Of a stretch of DNA of 64,000 bases, positions 32,947-42,012 are shown one piece after another. The stretch is from a bacterium. GTDB taxonomy: Bacteria > Bdellovibrionota_C > UBA2361 > RFPC01. The DNA lies in contig JAUIBK010000017.1 in the NCBI GenBank assembly GCA_030428205.1, positions 1 through 64,000 on the forward strand, given 5' to 3'. The notes under the pieces were generated by a model, which had not been told where the DNA came from, did no database searches, and was given only the letters and a program-made list of their open reading frames with translations. The position numbers were made by a program, and so were the translations under genes. Position 1 is the stretch's first letter, and every line of letters begins with the position of its first letter.

Positions 32947-34251
32947 TTAAAATCGAGTTGAAGAAGTTGATAGTGCAGCTTTCGTATGTGACGGTCCGGA
33001 GACAAGCCGCCCTTTGCCACTACGAAACAACGAATCATAGCGAGGATCGAATTCTTTCATCGAAATTTGGTAGTGTCCAATATGCGGTGCCTCTGTCCAC
33101 TGGAACCGGGAGGCATTTGGAAGAAAGCGGTATTTCTTATCAAAGACATTTTCTTTGATGTCAGTCGCTCGAAACGTTAAGGTATCACCTTCAAAAACCT
33201 TAATGTGAGTCAAGCGAAACATTCTCCGACCAAACTTGTCTGGTTTTTGTAGTGTGAGTCCTGAAGGCTTAAAATCATCACTATTATAATAATACGAAAG
33301 CTTTGCTGTATCGCCTCCCTTTACATAACCGCGTACATTAACAATCGCTGGCTGACTCCTATCTGCATGATAGTTCTCACCTTTTCGACGAACAACAACT
33401 TTTGAAAGTGTAATATGAGGCTGAAAATTATTGATCATCTGTTTCTTTTGTTGAACTGACAGGCTCGTGACGAACGGCTCTTTTAATGAACTCTCATTCC
33501 AGCGCAGTAAAAACTCTCGAGGGACTCGCTCCTCTTGCATCCGAAGAGTTACGACAGCATCAAGATGATGGAGATACTCAACGGCATCTGAAGCTGGAAT
33601 AACTCCAAGCCCCTTGCCTCTAATTGTCTCAATACCCTTCACATAATCGAGCAACGCATACTTAGTACGTACATAGGTTGCCGGGATGGCTTTGGCAATC
33701 TTAAGGGATGAATTTGCTGACTTATCGAGGGGAACTCTTATCTTCGGGGCAAGAAGCGCGTCCCAGGTGGTCCCAGGCCCAGAAGGAAGTATAAAAGTAT
33801 CCTCTTTCTGATGAGCGATAGCCTGACAGGCAGCAAGTTGATTTGGTGAAGGGCAATTCGCTAAACCTCCATCTGGCAGAGAACTCTCTTTCTCTCCTTG
33901 TACGGCTTCTCGAGGCTGAGACTCAAGATTATAGGAAACATTCGCAAGTGGGGAATCTCCTGCTTGGGCAACAAACTGTTCAGAGTGAAGAACTTCTTGA
34001 TCTCTCTCCATAGCTACTACCTGTTGTGGCTCTCCTTCAACTTGTAGTTGAGCGACTTGAGCTTGTTGTTCAGCTACTTCATATGTAGGGGGTTGCTCTT
34101 CGTAAGTAGCAGTTGGATTGTCTTGGGGGTTAACTGAGATCAGCTCAGGAAGGAAGAAAAAACCTGCCACCATAAAGAAGACAAGACCTCCTGCAAGGAG
34201 GTTCCCCTTACTTACTGCAGATGGTTTTCCACTCGAGGCTAACGATGGCAT
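32947..34251 (-). CDS. Membrane-anchored protein of unknown function, 434 aa
   Basis: ATG at 34251 is preferred over one 16 codons upstream, because an AGAGAAG site lies upstream and the membrane segment follows closely. A single span near residues 17-36 (LAGGLVFFMVAGFFFLPELI) anchors a large extracytoplasmic part. Residues about 40-110 are Gln/Glu/Val-rich and low-complexity. The C-terminal 280 residues look globular, with beta strands such as LSKVVVRRKGENYHADR and FRLTHIKVFEGDTLTF. A cysteine pair (CPSPNQLAAC) is near residue 131. No family is recognised. It follows the sugar-kinase gene by about 110 nt on the same strand. Confidence 0.62.
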   Translation of the reverse strand: MPSLASSGKPSAVSKGNLLAGGLVFFMVAGFFFLPELISVNPQDNPTATYEEQPPTYEVAEQQAQVAQLQVEGEPQQVVAMERDQEVLHSEQFVAQAGDSPLANVSYNLESQPREAVQGEKESSLPDGGLANCPSPNQLAACQAIAHQKEDTFILPSGPGTTWDALLAPKIRVPLDKSANSSLKIAKAIPATYVRTKYALLDYVKGIETIRGKGLGVIPASDAVEYLHHLDAVVTLRMQEERVPREFLLRWNESSLKEPFVTSLSVQQKKQMINNFQPHITLSKVVVRRKGENYHADRSQPAIVNVRGYVKGGDTAKLSYYYNSDDFKPSGLTLQKPDKFGRRMFRLTHIKVFEGDTLTFRATDIKENVFDKKYRFLPNASRFQWTEAPHIGHYQISMKEFDPRYDSLFRSGKGRLVSGPSHTKAALSTSSTRF

Positions 34252-34360
34252 TGTTCTTCTCTCAATCCTGCACAATGCACCGCAATAACGGTGCTTCAAT
34301 ACTCTGTTATGAGAGGCAGATTACGCAATGTGCGATAGCAACTAGTTGAAAATAGTGGGT

Positions 34361-35371
34361 TTAGCAGGCAGCGCAAGCTTTTTCCTTACCTACCTTCTCT
34401 TCCCAGAATGTTCTCACACCAGAGTGCAGCCTTGCTCCGATATGCGAGATAACCTTACTAGAGATATAATTAGCACCTTGAGCCGCGGTTTGAGGGTCTA
34501 TTCCGTGGGTGATACCGAAAAGAAAAGAACCGGCAAAAGCATCACCGGCACCTGTCAGATCTATTGGCTTGCACTCGGCGGCTGGAACATGTCCCTCAAA
34601 GCCATCAAAGCGCACCAAGCAGCCTCGCTCTCCGAGCGTTACAACGCAGTTTGGAACGATCTCGGCAAGCTTTGCGAAAGCTTCTTCCCCAGAAGATGTT
34701 GAGGTGTAGGCCATAGCTTCACTTTCATTGGCAAAAATAAGATCCGCCTGCTCAACGGCTTCGCGAAGAGCATCACCGAAAACCTCTACAATAAAAGCTT
34801 CAGAGAATGTGATAGCAATCTTCGTGTCACACGCTTTGGCGTATTGTACAGCTGTACGGATGGCCTCTTGGCCGTGTTCTGGGTTGGAGAACACGTATCC
34901 TTCGATAAAGATCCATTTTGACTGCTCAATGATTGTTTTATCGATATGGCTCGCTCCAAGAGCAGAGGAGACGCCAAGACAAGTGCGCATCGTACGCTCG
35001 GCGTCAGGTGTAATGAGCACAGCACATGTACCTGTAACCTCATCTACAGTAAGTGGATTGCCGAGTTCAATACCAAGTTGGTCAAATTCTGACTTATAGT
35101 GGAGTCCATATCGATCATCACCGAGACTACAGGCAAACGCCGACTTTCCACCAAGTTGTGAGAGCGTAATCACCGAGTTCGCCACAGAACCTCCGCTAGC
35201 AAGCACGGGATGGCGGTCGTGAAAGGAGTCAATCAACGCCTTTTGCTCTTCAGCCTCAACAAGACGCATAGTAGCCTTCTCAAGGCCAAGAGAGGCAAAG
35301 TCTTCGTCCGTCACTTCAAGGAGAATATCAACAATCCCATTCCCGATTCCATATACGTCATATAGCTTCAT
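34361..35371 (-). CDS. PfkB-family carbohydrate/adenosine kinase
   Basis: 336 residues from the ATG at 35371, which has GGAGAG eight bases upstream and yields the usual family N-terminus (YGIGNGIVDILLEV). The PfkB signature with catalytic Asp is DLTGAGDAFAGSFLFG near residue 275. The N-terminal GSVANSV segment (about 60) binds the sugar. The adenosine-kinase-like N-terminal 'GNGIVD' and overall length fit adenosine or ribokinase-like enzymes; I do not choose between them. It phosphorylates a nucleoside or sugar alcohol with ATP. It is followed by the 434-aa membrane protein on the same strand. Confidence 0.85.
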   Translation of the reverse strand: MKLYDVYGIGNGIVDILLEVTDEDFASLGLEKATMRLVEAEEQKALIDSFHDRHPVLASGGSVANSVITLSQLGGKSAFACSLGDDRYGLHYKSEFDQLGIELGNPLTVDEVTGTCAVLITPDAERTMRTCLGVSSALGASHIDKTIIEQSKWIFIEGYVFSNPEHGQEAIRTAVQYAKACDTKIAITFSEAFIVEVFGDALREAVEQADLIFANESEAMAYTSTSSGEEAFAKLAEIVPNCVVTLGERGCLVRFDGFEGHVPAAECKPIDLTGAGDAFAGSFLFGITHGIDPQTAAQGANYISSKVISHIGARLHSGVRTFWEEKVGKEKACAAC

Positions 35372-35699
35372 AAAGCACTCTCCGCTTTCCATAGTTCGTC
35401 CCGAGGCTACTCCAATCTCCCCCAAATCACAACCACACTACCCCGCTCTCTCCGTCGAGGTCTCAGTCTTTTTCTCAACGTGAAATAGAGACGTAGATTC
35501 ATAAAGAGGCAGAAGTATATCGAAAGATCTCCTTGAGTCGTTCTCTACCGAACTCATTCTGGCCCTAAAATCTTTCAGGATCGAGGAAGATAGAGATTCA
35601 CGCGCGGAACTGACCCGTGAGGTCAGAGAGCACCGGAATCTCCTTCTGGCAAAGCTCTCTGAGTAGTTTTTCCGTAAGGAAATATGTTAGAGAGTCATG

Positions 35700-35720
35700 T
35701 AGAGTGTCAAAGACACTCTA
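35700..35720. repeat. Short 9-bp hairpin upstream of the kinase gene, below the pilin gene
   Basis: TAGAGTGTC and GACACTCTA pair perfectly with an AAA loop. It lies 29 nt downstream of the pilin-like gene end on the reverse strand, so it may end that transcript, although no T run follows. The remaining 35372-35699 holds no gene that I can support. Confidence 0.4.
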
Positions 35721-35749
35721 TGCGAACGCCGGCAAAAAGCTAGCCGATT

Positions 35750-36199
35750 TTAGGTGCAGCCGGAGCCGGAGATATGATCCATTTTCACTTCTACTCCATC
35801 CCCATATCGAATCCACCGCACAAACTCATTTCCAAAGCAGTGCTTTACTTGGACGTACTCTGATTGGCAATCGCTATCAATGCATGCATTATCATACATT
35901 ACGGTAAAGCGAACATTCTTAGGAAGTCGAAGGCCAGGGAGAAACTCGTATGCATCTCCGTCACTCATCACCCCAGCAGATGATTGGCTAAGCGTAGGAA
36001 CGCTAGCTGGGAGATTATCAGCATCAACAAGACTTGCTTCAATAGCATTTCTTGCATCATGCAACGTTGACTCAGCAGTAGCATATGCAGCAGCAGCTTT
36101 ATAATAGGTAAAACTCGTTAACCCAAGGGCTGAAAGAAGGGAGATAAGCCCAACAACGGTTAACAGTTCAAGAAGCGTAAAACCGGCCTCTGATTTCAT
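35750..36199 (-). CDS. Type IV pilin-like prepilin (single pseudopilin)
   Basis: 149 residues from the ATG at 36199, which has GGAGG upstream; an ATG five codons earlier overlaps that site. A prepilin peptidase site follows a short leader: G-FTLLELL (cleavage before Phe about residue 7) with Glu at +5. The hydrophobic helix continues as LTVVGLISLLSALGL. The C-terminal domain contains two cysteine pairs (ACIDSDC, and CFGN with the final C). A single isolated pilin gene with no assembly genes nearby suggests a minor pilin or pseudopilin that uses a system encoded elsewhere. Confidence 0.88.
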   Translation of the reverse strand: MKSEAGFTLLELLTVVGLISLLSALGLTSFTYYKAAAAYATAESTLHDARNAIEASLVDADNLPASVPTLSQSSAGVMSDGDAYEFLPGLRLPKNVRFTVMYDNACIDSDCQSEYVQVKHCFGNEFVRWIRYGDGVEVKMDHISGSGCT

Positions 36200-36316
36200 G
36201 ACATAAACCTCCATAGCACTGAGCTAGTGGTACCAGATCCTATTTTTTTCTATCGACAGGAAAGAAGAATGTATAAAGACGAGGTGGCAAAATAGAAGAA
36301 ACGGCAGGAACTACAC

Positions 36317-37567
36317 CTAACCTCCTATAACTACACCGTTTTCAGCGTACGACATAAGAGAATCTCGCAGCTTTTGCTCTGCTCCAAATAGCTCCGAAAC
36401 ACGGTAGAGTACATCATCAACCAGTGCATCAGGACAACTTGCCCCAGCTGTAATCAAGATCTCAAGCGGACTACTTTTTTGAGGAAGCCACGAAGAAGTA
36501 TGTTTCACTTCACCACTTTCAAGATTGAGGTGACGTATTTCTGTAGTACTCAGAATTTCATCAGCGTCTTGGACGTAGTATGTCGGACAGTGCTTACTAC
36601 ACAATTCAACGAGATGGGAGGTATTTGACGAATTATACCCTCCTACAACAAGAGCGAGATCTCCCCCCGACTGAATGAGCCCAAAAGTTGCAGATTGATT
36701 TTCAGAGGTGGCATAACAGAGGGTATCTCGAGTGTCCGCAAAGTGGTGTGCGATATTACCGTCGCCATAACGTCGGACCATCGCGGCACGCAAACTTTCA
36801 CTTATTTCCTGAGTCTCTGAAGCAAGCATGGTGGTTTGATTGACGACCCCAATACGCTGAAGGTGTTTTTCAGCATCAAAGTCTTTGGAGAATCTCCCTT
36901 CAAAACGTGCATGAAAATCTCTCAGCGGCAGTTTTCCTTCAATAAAATCGACTAGCACAGAGGCTTCAGTAAGATCACGAATAACAATACTTGGTGAATG
37001 CAATCGAGCATGTGAGAAGGTCGCTCTTGTTTCTTCATGCTTATGCTTTCCGTGGATAACGACAGTATATCCCTGTTCACCCAGATCAGCTGCCCTCCTC
37101 CAAACTTTCTCAACAAACGGGCATGTCGTATTATATTTTCTGGGATGCACACCTAGACTCTCAAGCTTATCAAAAAGCTCTACAGTGGTTCCAAATGCTG
37201 GTACTATTACAACATCTTCAGGCTTGAGCTCTTCAAATGGAATAAGCTGTCTTCCATCCGTACCAAGCAGAAAGCGCACGCCCCTACTTCGCAGATCTCC
37301 ATTCACGTGAGGGTTGTGAATCATCTCACTGAGCAGAAAAACTCTTTTATCAGGGTTCTCATCGATTGCCCGATAGGCAATTTCGATGGCATTTTCGACT
37401 CCAAAACAAAATCCGAAGTGGCGTGCAATTTTAAAAATAACTGGACCAATATCAATGAGGGATGGCGAGCGATCCTTCTTGCGCTGATCGAGGTTCTGAC
37501 GAGATTTCTTCACACGAGAAATGGCATCAGATCGGTAAAAAGGGGGTATCGTAAATGTTCTCGCCAT
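36317..37567 (-). CDS. ispH: 4-hydroxy-3-methylbut-2-enyl diphosphate reductase IspH (long form)
   Basis: 416 residues, longer than the about 310-residue E. coli enzyme and like the cyanobacterial/plant-type long form. The [4Fe-4S] cysteines are in FGFCFGV (Cys54), NTTCPFV (about 148) and GASCPDAL (about 377). The substrate-binding segments HNPHVN, TTMLASETQEI and GGYNSSNTSHL are intact. It makes isopentenyl and dimethylallyl diphosphate in the last step of the MEP pathway, supplying the prenyl synthase at 14629. It lies 31 nt below the O-antigen-ligase-like gene in the same direction. The N-terminal 35 residues are basic and may be an extension. Confidence 0.95.
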   Translation of the reverse strand: MARTFTIPPFYRSDAISRVKKSRQNLDQRKKDRSPSLIDIGPVIFKIARHFGFCFGVENAIEIAYRAIDENPDKRVFLLSEMIHNPHVNGDLRSRGVRFLLGTDGRQLIPFEELKPEDVVIVPAFGTTVELFDKLESLGVHPRKYNTTCPFVEKVWRRAADLGEQGYTVVIHGKHKHEETRATFSHARLHSPSIVIRDLTEASVLVDFIEGKLPLRDFHARFEGRFSKDFDAEKHLQRIGVVNQTTMLASETQEISESLRAAMVRRYGDGNIAHHFADTRDTLCYATSENQSATFGLIQSGGDLALVVGGYNSSNTSHLVELCSKHCPTYYVQDADEILSTTEIRHLNLESGEVKHTSSWLPQKSSPLEILITAGASCPDALVDDVLYRVSELFGAEQKLRDSLMSYAENGVVIGG

Positions 37568-37598
37568 AGGTCAAGGGCACTATACCATATAGTAATAA

Positions 37599-39416
37599 TC
37601 AAGGAAGTATCCGTGCTGGACTTATTACTCTTTCCTGTACCCCAAGCACTCGTGGATCCTCTCCAATGCCGTGAGCTTTCGGAATCCAGTGGGGAGAAAT
37701 TTCAAAGGTAAAAAAGAGACGCTTTGGAGCAACAGGATCGCAGCTAAGAGTGATATGAGCCGACTCCCCCGCTGAGAGCCTCTTCATCCTTCTTTCACCT
37801 CTGTGGGTAAGTATGTTGAGCTCAAGAGGATGAGGAGCCGCTGAATAATAGAGAAGTTGAACCTGACCGAGCTCGCACGGTCGAACGGCAGCCCCCTGAT
37901 TCTTTGTCCAGCGGTAGAAATATCCTTCTGCCTGTTCCCATTGATAGTAGCCTCTATCTGAGTAGAAGACCTGAAAAAAAATTCCGAAGAGAAAGAGAGG
38001 CATAAAAAACAGCGAGACAACGTAACGGAGTCTCATACTACCACCTAAGAGACGGTCTTCTCGGACGAGAGCCAGGCTTCCCAATAAGGACGCAAGTACA
38101 ACAACTTCTGTAAAATTGAGGTGTGGCCCGAGGAGGAGAGCCACGAGGAATGCCCAAAAGCCAGATTGGGCAACTTTGTCGTTGGAAGAGTGGTTCCAGG
38201 AAAATGAACGAAAGAGATAAAATACGGTGAAGATACCAACCAAACCAAATTGGACAAGAAGATCGAGATAAAAATTATTGGGATTATCCGTCCATGTCCC
38301 AAGTGGAAAGCCAACTTGCTCTCCATATGGGATAGCCAGTTGTTTAAAATGATTCGGACCAATACCAAAAAGAGGAACATCCTTCCAGAGCGCAAAAGCA
38401 ATTTGGGAGAAAATGACTCTGCTCCCAAGCAGGGCCCAAAGGTGCACCGGATCAAAGGATTTTACGAGACGTTCGATACCAACGGGAAGCGTTTTCGAAA
38501 ATCCAGGAACAAAAAAGTGGAGCCCTAGGAGTAGCGTGAAGGTCATCGCGCCAAGCGCAATACATCGAAGGGTAAGTTTACGATTATGATAGTACGAGAG
38601 AAGAAAAGCAAAAAAAGTAAGGTAGACAAAAAAGGTTCTCGAACCAGAAAAAAGGGCAAGCGCAAACCACCCAAAGCAGAAAAGGAGGACAACAGCGCGC
38701 GGAAGATTCTCTCGAGACACAATGGCAAGAACAATAAGCAATGCAGCGGAGATTCCAAACGAATTGGGGTCTTGAAAACTACCTGAAAACCTTCCCACAA
38801 GCGCCCAAAATTCGTTGTGTTGGACAAAAACCCCACTATCACTAAGAAAGTGTTGAGAAAGTGAGATGAGAAACGCTGGAAGTGTTCCTATAAGTACACC
38901 GTGAAAAACAGCGCTTCGAGCTTGAGGATCTGTCACCAAGGAGCGCAAAAGAAAAAAGAAAAGAAAGAAACGGTAACTACTCCACGCAGTCTGGATAAAA
39001 ATGGGAGGGGTTACCCTCCACCATTCTATGAGTGATCGAGGGTCTTCAATAAGTAACTCTAAATAGAGTGCCCAATCCGCACTAAAGCAGCATTCCGCAA
39101 TGAACCAAGTAAAGAGAAGAAAAGAGAGGGGGCGTAGACACGACGTGACATGAGCAACCTGATTCCGTGGCAAATACAGAAGTAAAAAAGCCACCGAAAG
39201 CAAGAGCGCATAGGGACCAAAAAAAGATGCAAACGGAGAGATACAACCTATGAGCAGCCAGTGAAAATTTGGAAGGGGACGGGAGAGTCGAACGGTGGTA
39301 GCTATCCCTCCAATACTACCGGCAAACAAGAGTTCCTGAGGAGAAGCGACACAGACAAGAGAAAGAATTGTGCAAAGCGTAGCAGCAAAAAAAAGCACAA
39401 GACCTCTTATCTCCAC
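37599..39416 (-). CDS. O-antigen ligase/polymerase-like membrane protein
   Basis: 605 residues with about 12-13 spans. The region around residues 190-380 matches the Wzy_C/O-antigen ligase domain, with GRFSGSFQDPNSFGI, the FSGSRTFF segment and the large periplasmic loop ending in IGPNHFKQLAIPYG and the DNPNNFYLDLL block. The C-terminal 120 residues are soluble (about 490-605) and beta-rich. WaaL-like ligases attach a polymer to lipid A core; Wzy-like enzymes polymerise repeats. The GTG start overlaps the 2OG-Fe gene by 10 bases, so the two are coupled. Confidence 0.8.
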   Translation of the reverse strand: MEIRGLVLFFAATLCTILSLVCVASPQELLFAGSIGGIATTVRLSRPLPNFHWLLIGCISPFASFFGPYALLLSVAFLLLYLPRNQVAHVTSCLRPLSFLLFTWFIAECCFSADWALYLELLIEDPRSLIEWWRVTPPIFIQTAWSSYRFFLFFFLLRSLVTDPQARSAVFHGVLIGTLPAFLISLSQHFLSDSGVFVQHNEFWALVGRFSGSFQDPNSFGISAALLIVLAIVSRENLPRAVVLLFCFGWFALALFSGSRTFFVYLTFFAFLLSYYHNRKLTLRCIALGAMTFTLLLGLHFFVPGFSKTLPVGIERLVKSFDPVHLWALLGSRVIFSQIAFALWKDVPLFGIGPNHFKQLAIPYGEQVGFPLGTWTDNPNNFYLDLLVQFGLVGIFTVFYLFRSFSWNHSSNDKVAQSGFWAFLVALLLGPHLNFTEVVVLASLLGSLALVREDRLLGGSMRLRYVVSLFFMPLFLFGIFFQVFYSDRGYYQWEQAEGYFYRWTKNQGAAVRPCELGQVQLLYYSAAPHPLELNILTHRGERRMKRLSAGESAHITLSCDPVAPKRLFFTFEISPHWIPKAHGIGEDPRVLGVQERVISPARILP

Positions 39417-40021
39417 ACATAATTAAAACTCACCCCTACCCTTTCATCTTCACACGGGCTTGGAGGGACCTCGTGTCGTAACCAACTTTCAAAGAGAACA
39501 ACCTTACCTGGTGATGGATTGATTCGAACATGTGCACGGTTCTTCTTTTGACATCTTTTTTTGCGTGGAGGTGCTGCCATAAGAAAACCGAGCCTCGGAT
39601 CTTCGAATACAATTCCACTAGCCCCTTCGGGAACCTGGACATAGTACGTGCCACTAATACATGAAAGCGGGTGAATATGGGAGGTATGCACCGTACCAGC
39701 TTGCATAACGTTCACCCAGCAATCGCTCATCTCCAAGGTACCACCTCCTAGATCGTAATCTAGTTGTTTGGCATAGGCCAAAACATGTTTACGAATCTTC
39801 TCTTCGAGACGAGCAAAGGTAGAACTTATACGATGTAGTTCACTCAACGAGCTGTAAGAAGTATATCCTCCGAGATAATTCTCTTCTGACCACTTACGGC
39901 CAACCTCATCAACTTGATAGAGTTGCTCGATTTCATCGAGGATCTCATTATTCAACTCCTCACTCCCTCGTCCAAGAGAGGCAGAGTATACTTGCGTAAC
40001 GAAGAGTTCTGCTGTTGCCAT
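39407..40021 (-). CDS. Putative 2-oxoglutarate/Fe(II)-dependent oxygenase (TIGR02466-like)
   Basis: 204 residues from the ATG at 40021, one base past the upstream stop. Iron ligands appear as HIHPLSCISGTYYV (about 118-131), with a later His in LRHEV (about 185), and an Arg in the 2-oxoglutarate position (DERVGVSF). The wording 'H.HP.S.LSG.YYV' is the mark of a family of uncharacterised 2OG-Fe oxygenases. A hydroxylation role is expected; the substrate is not known. Coupled to the LamG-like and O-antigen-ligase-like genes, it may modify an envelope glycan or a protein in that cluster, which is inference. Confidence 0.78.
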   Translation of the reverse strand: MATAELFVTQVYSASLGRGSEELNNEILDEIEQLYQVDEVGRKWSEENYLGGYTSYSSLSELHRISSTFARLEEKIRKHVLAYAKQLDYDLGGGTLEMSDCWVNVMQAGTVHTSHIHPLSCISGTYYVQVPEGASGIVFEDPRLGFLMAAPPRKKRCQKKNRAHVRINPSPGKVVLFESWLRHEVPPSPCEDERVGVSFNYVWR

Positions 40022-40022
40022 A

Positions 40023-40901
40023 CTACCGATTTTTGACCTTTGACCTCTTGCCAGTACCAACGCGCTTGAGTTCAAGTTTATTTTCACTCAGATCTTGAAC
40101 ACCATCAACGGACCAGAGAAGAACATGTTCCATTTCAATACTCTCTGGAAGCGACAGAGGGTGTTCGAGCATCTCACGAAGGGTTCCTTCAAGATTTTCC
40201 CCAAGGTCTTCCCCTGAAAAAACGCCGAAAGGGCCGAGGAGACCTCGAAAGCGGCCGTTTCTCTGTGCTCCAAGTACAAGGTCACTATCACTGTCTGGAC
40301 GTATGTCTTCCTCCATCTCATAGCCACCGAGTGGTTCAAGTACTATTTCACCTTCACCCTCAATATGTCCGAGGTGGATTCCAAGAAAAGAGTCATCAAC
40401 AAAGCTCAACGCAAGCATGTACCACTGACGTGGAAGCAGAGCGACTTCCGAAAAGAGCTGATACCTCCCCTCACCCTCAGCGTTCCGCCACGTGACAAAG
40501 GGCCGTAAATCTCGCTCTTCCCTGGTGAGTCCAATCGTGTAGCCACGACGAGACCGATCACTTGCATCAATCTTTGCGATAAATCCTACTTGCTCGCCGG
40601 GTTGGGGAAACTTTTTGAGGCGGAACCAAACAGTAAGCAAAAAGTCTTCACCAACTATCGGTGAAAGGTGCGCCGACTTCTTTACTCGTAAAAAACTTGG
40701 GGCTGCGGAGATAGAAGTTGCGTGCGAGAAGAATGCATCGACTTCACTCTCTTGGGTCGGAAGAGTAGAACGTGACCCCGAGAAAAAAGAGGTTATAAAC
40801 AAAATGGGAATGAGAAATGCTACGGCAAAGAGTGCTATGAGAAGAGCAAAGTAGTTCCTATCTTTCTCAAACACATGAGTAAGCTCGGCAAATCGTAGCA
40901 C
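40023..40901 (-). CDS. Membrane-anchored LamG/concanavalin-like protein
   Basis: 292 residues from the GTG at 40901, chosen because GGAGG lies five bases upstream; a TTG at 40919 is also open. A single N-terminal span (about 17-40, FALLIALFAVAFLIPILFI) leads to an extracytoplasmic domain whose strand pattern is LamG-like: FLLTVWFRLKK (about 85-95), GYTIGLT, FVTWRNAEG, WYMLALSFVDD and DLVLGAQRNGRFRGLLGPFGVF (the last is a very typical LamG end strand). LamG domains bind glycans or proteins. Its stop is one base from the oxygenase start, which groups it with the envelope-glycan genes. Confidence 0.75.
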   Translation of the reverse strand: MLRFAELTHVFEKDRNYFALLIALFAVAFLIPILFITSFFSGSRSTLPTQESEVDAFFSHATSISAAPSFLRVKKSAHLSPIVGEDFLLTVWFRLKKFPQPGEQVGFIAKIDASDRSRRGYTIGLTREERDLRPFVTWRNAEGEGRYQLFSEVALLPRQWYMLALSFVDDSFLGIHLGHIEGEGEIVLEPLGGYEMEEDIRPDSDSDLVLGAQRNGRFRGLLGPFGVFSGEDLGENLEGTLREMLEHPLSLPESIEMEHVLLWSVDGVQDLSENKLELKRVGTGKRSKVKNR

Positions 40902-40934
40902 TCTTCCCTCCCACGTCAATTATGGTAGAGAGGA

Positions 40935-41525
40935 CTACTCTTGCGGAGCTTCTTCGTCTACGATGGCCTGCTCTTCAGCGGTAAGCTCTTCACCTTCTGC
41001 TTCAGAAGCTTGGAGCTCCTCATCTTCACTATTTCGAGTTCTCTTCTTGCCCTTTCGGTCTTCCTTGGGAGCCTTTTTGAGTTCTTCAGCTTCTACTGTC
41101 ACTGTACAATCAACAGCAACTTCAGAGTGTAATTGGATACTCACGGTATAGGTTCCAGCTGCTTTAATTGGCTCAGCTAATTTAATTTGACGTCGCTCGA
41201 CAGTATACCCCTTCTGCTCGAGAGTCGCTTGTAGATCTCTATTCGTGATAGAACCGAAGCTCTTGCCTTGTTCACCGAGCTTGATTGTATACGAGAAGGG
41301 CACACCTGTGATTTCCGTTCCAAGCTTTTCTGCTTCTTCTTTGAGACGCTTCTTCTTCGCGTTAATCCCTGCGAGCTTATGCTCTAACTCACGAGCTTTT
41401 CGAGACGAGACTTCCGAAGCAATTCCTCTTGGAATAAGGAAATTCCTTGCATATCCGTTCTTCACAACAACGCGGTCTCCGACAAAGCCCAACATTGGAA
41501 AATCTTCTTCGAGAATTAGTTCCAT
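40935..41525 (-). CDS. rplI: Ribosomal protein bL9 with a long acidic C-terminal extension
   Basis: 196 residues; typical bL9 is about 150. The N-terminal domain (about 1-52) has the family signature GDRVVVKNGYARNFLIPRG and the central helix (about 53-80) is Lys/Glu-rich. The C-terminal domain ends near residue 150, after which a Lys/Glu tail of about 46 residues follows (EDRKGKKR.., then SEAEGEELTAEEQ). The tail is unusual for bL9. rpsF precedes it by 43 nt; rpsR, usually between them, is missing here. Confidence 0.93.
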   Translation of the reverse strand: MELILEEDFPMLGFVGDRVVVKNGYARNFLIPRGIASEVSSRKARELEHKLAGINAKKKRLKEEAEKLGTEITGVPFSYTIKLGEQGKSFGSITNRDLQATLEQKGYTVERRQIKLAEPIKAAGTYTVSIQLHSEVAVDCTVTVEAEELKKAPKEDRKGKKRTRNSEDEELQASEAEGEELTAEEQAIVDEEAPQE

Positions 41526-41568
41526 GATGTAAACTCCTCAATTGATACTTCTTACTGTTCAAGACCCA

Positions 41569-41919
41569 CTAGGCAGCAGCAGACGCTTGCTCTTCGCTCT
41601 TTGCGCGTGCCGGACGAGTCTTACGAACTTTTTCACTAATACGGTGTGACTGAAACTTAAGAATGGATTCGTTGAGACGTAAGAGAGCAACTGTCTCATC
41701 GATAACGGAACCAACTTCACTCTCAAAGTAGAAAACGACATAAGAGGCATGTGAATGCTTCTTAATGGAAAAAGCCATTTCGCGCTTTCCCCAGAAGTCG
41801 GCAATAACGTCTTGCGCGCCGTGGCCAGAGAGAGTTTCCTCTACTTTCTTTGCCTCTGCTTGAACCTGATCGTCACTCAGATCGGGGCTAAACAATACAA
41901 TAAACTCATACTTACGCAT
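41569..41919 (-). CDS. rpsF: Ribosomal protein bS6
   Basis: 116 residues, normal length. The N-terminal MRKYEFIVLFSPDLSD and the mid-strand VIADFWGKREMAFSIKKHSHASYVVFYFE are the conserved bS6 blocks (two alpha-beta-beta units). It partners with bS18 on the small subunit platform. The gene is followed by rplI without rpsR or ssb in between. A Lys/Arg and Ala-rich C-terminal tail replaces the Glu-rich tail seen in E. coli. Confidence 0.94.
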   Translation of the reverse strand: MRKYEFIVLFSPDLSDDQVQAEAKKVEETLSGHGAQDVIADFWGKREMAFSIKKHSHASYVVFYFESEVGSVIDETVALLRLNESILKFQSHRISEKVRKTRPARAKSEEQASAAA

Positions 41920-41967
41920 TTTATCTTCCTCTTTCGTTCTCCGGAGACCGAAAAACTATCTTTCATA

Positions 41968-41999
41968 TGCGTCCCCTCAAACGATATCAAGGGGACGCA
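41968..41999 (-). terminator. Terminator after hppA
   Basis: TGCGTCCCCT at 41968-41977 pairs perfectly with AGGGGACGCA at 41990-41999, a 10-bp stem with a 12-nt loop (reverse transcript after the hppA stop, 14 nt away). A TTTTT run appears about 13 nt beyond the stem, so it is an imperfect intrinsic terminator. Confidence 0.6.
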
Positions 42000-42012
42000 C
42001 CATACATACTCT

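Noticed and set aside
35617..35907. Forward open frame over the gap between the kinase and pilin genes
   Set aside because: It runs antisense across the pilin 3' end, lacks a ribosome site and has no protein-like composition.
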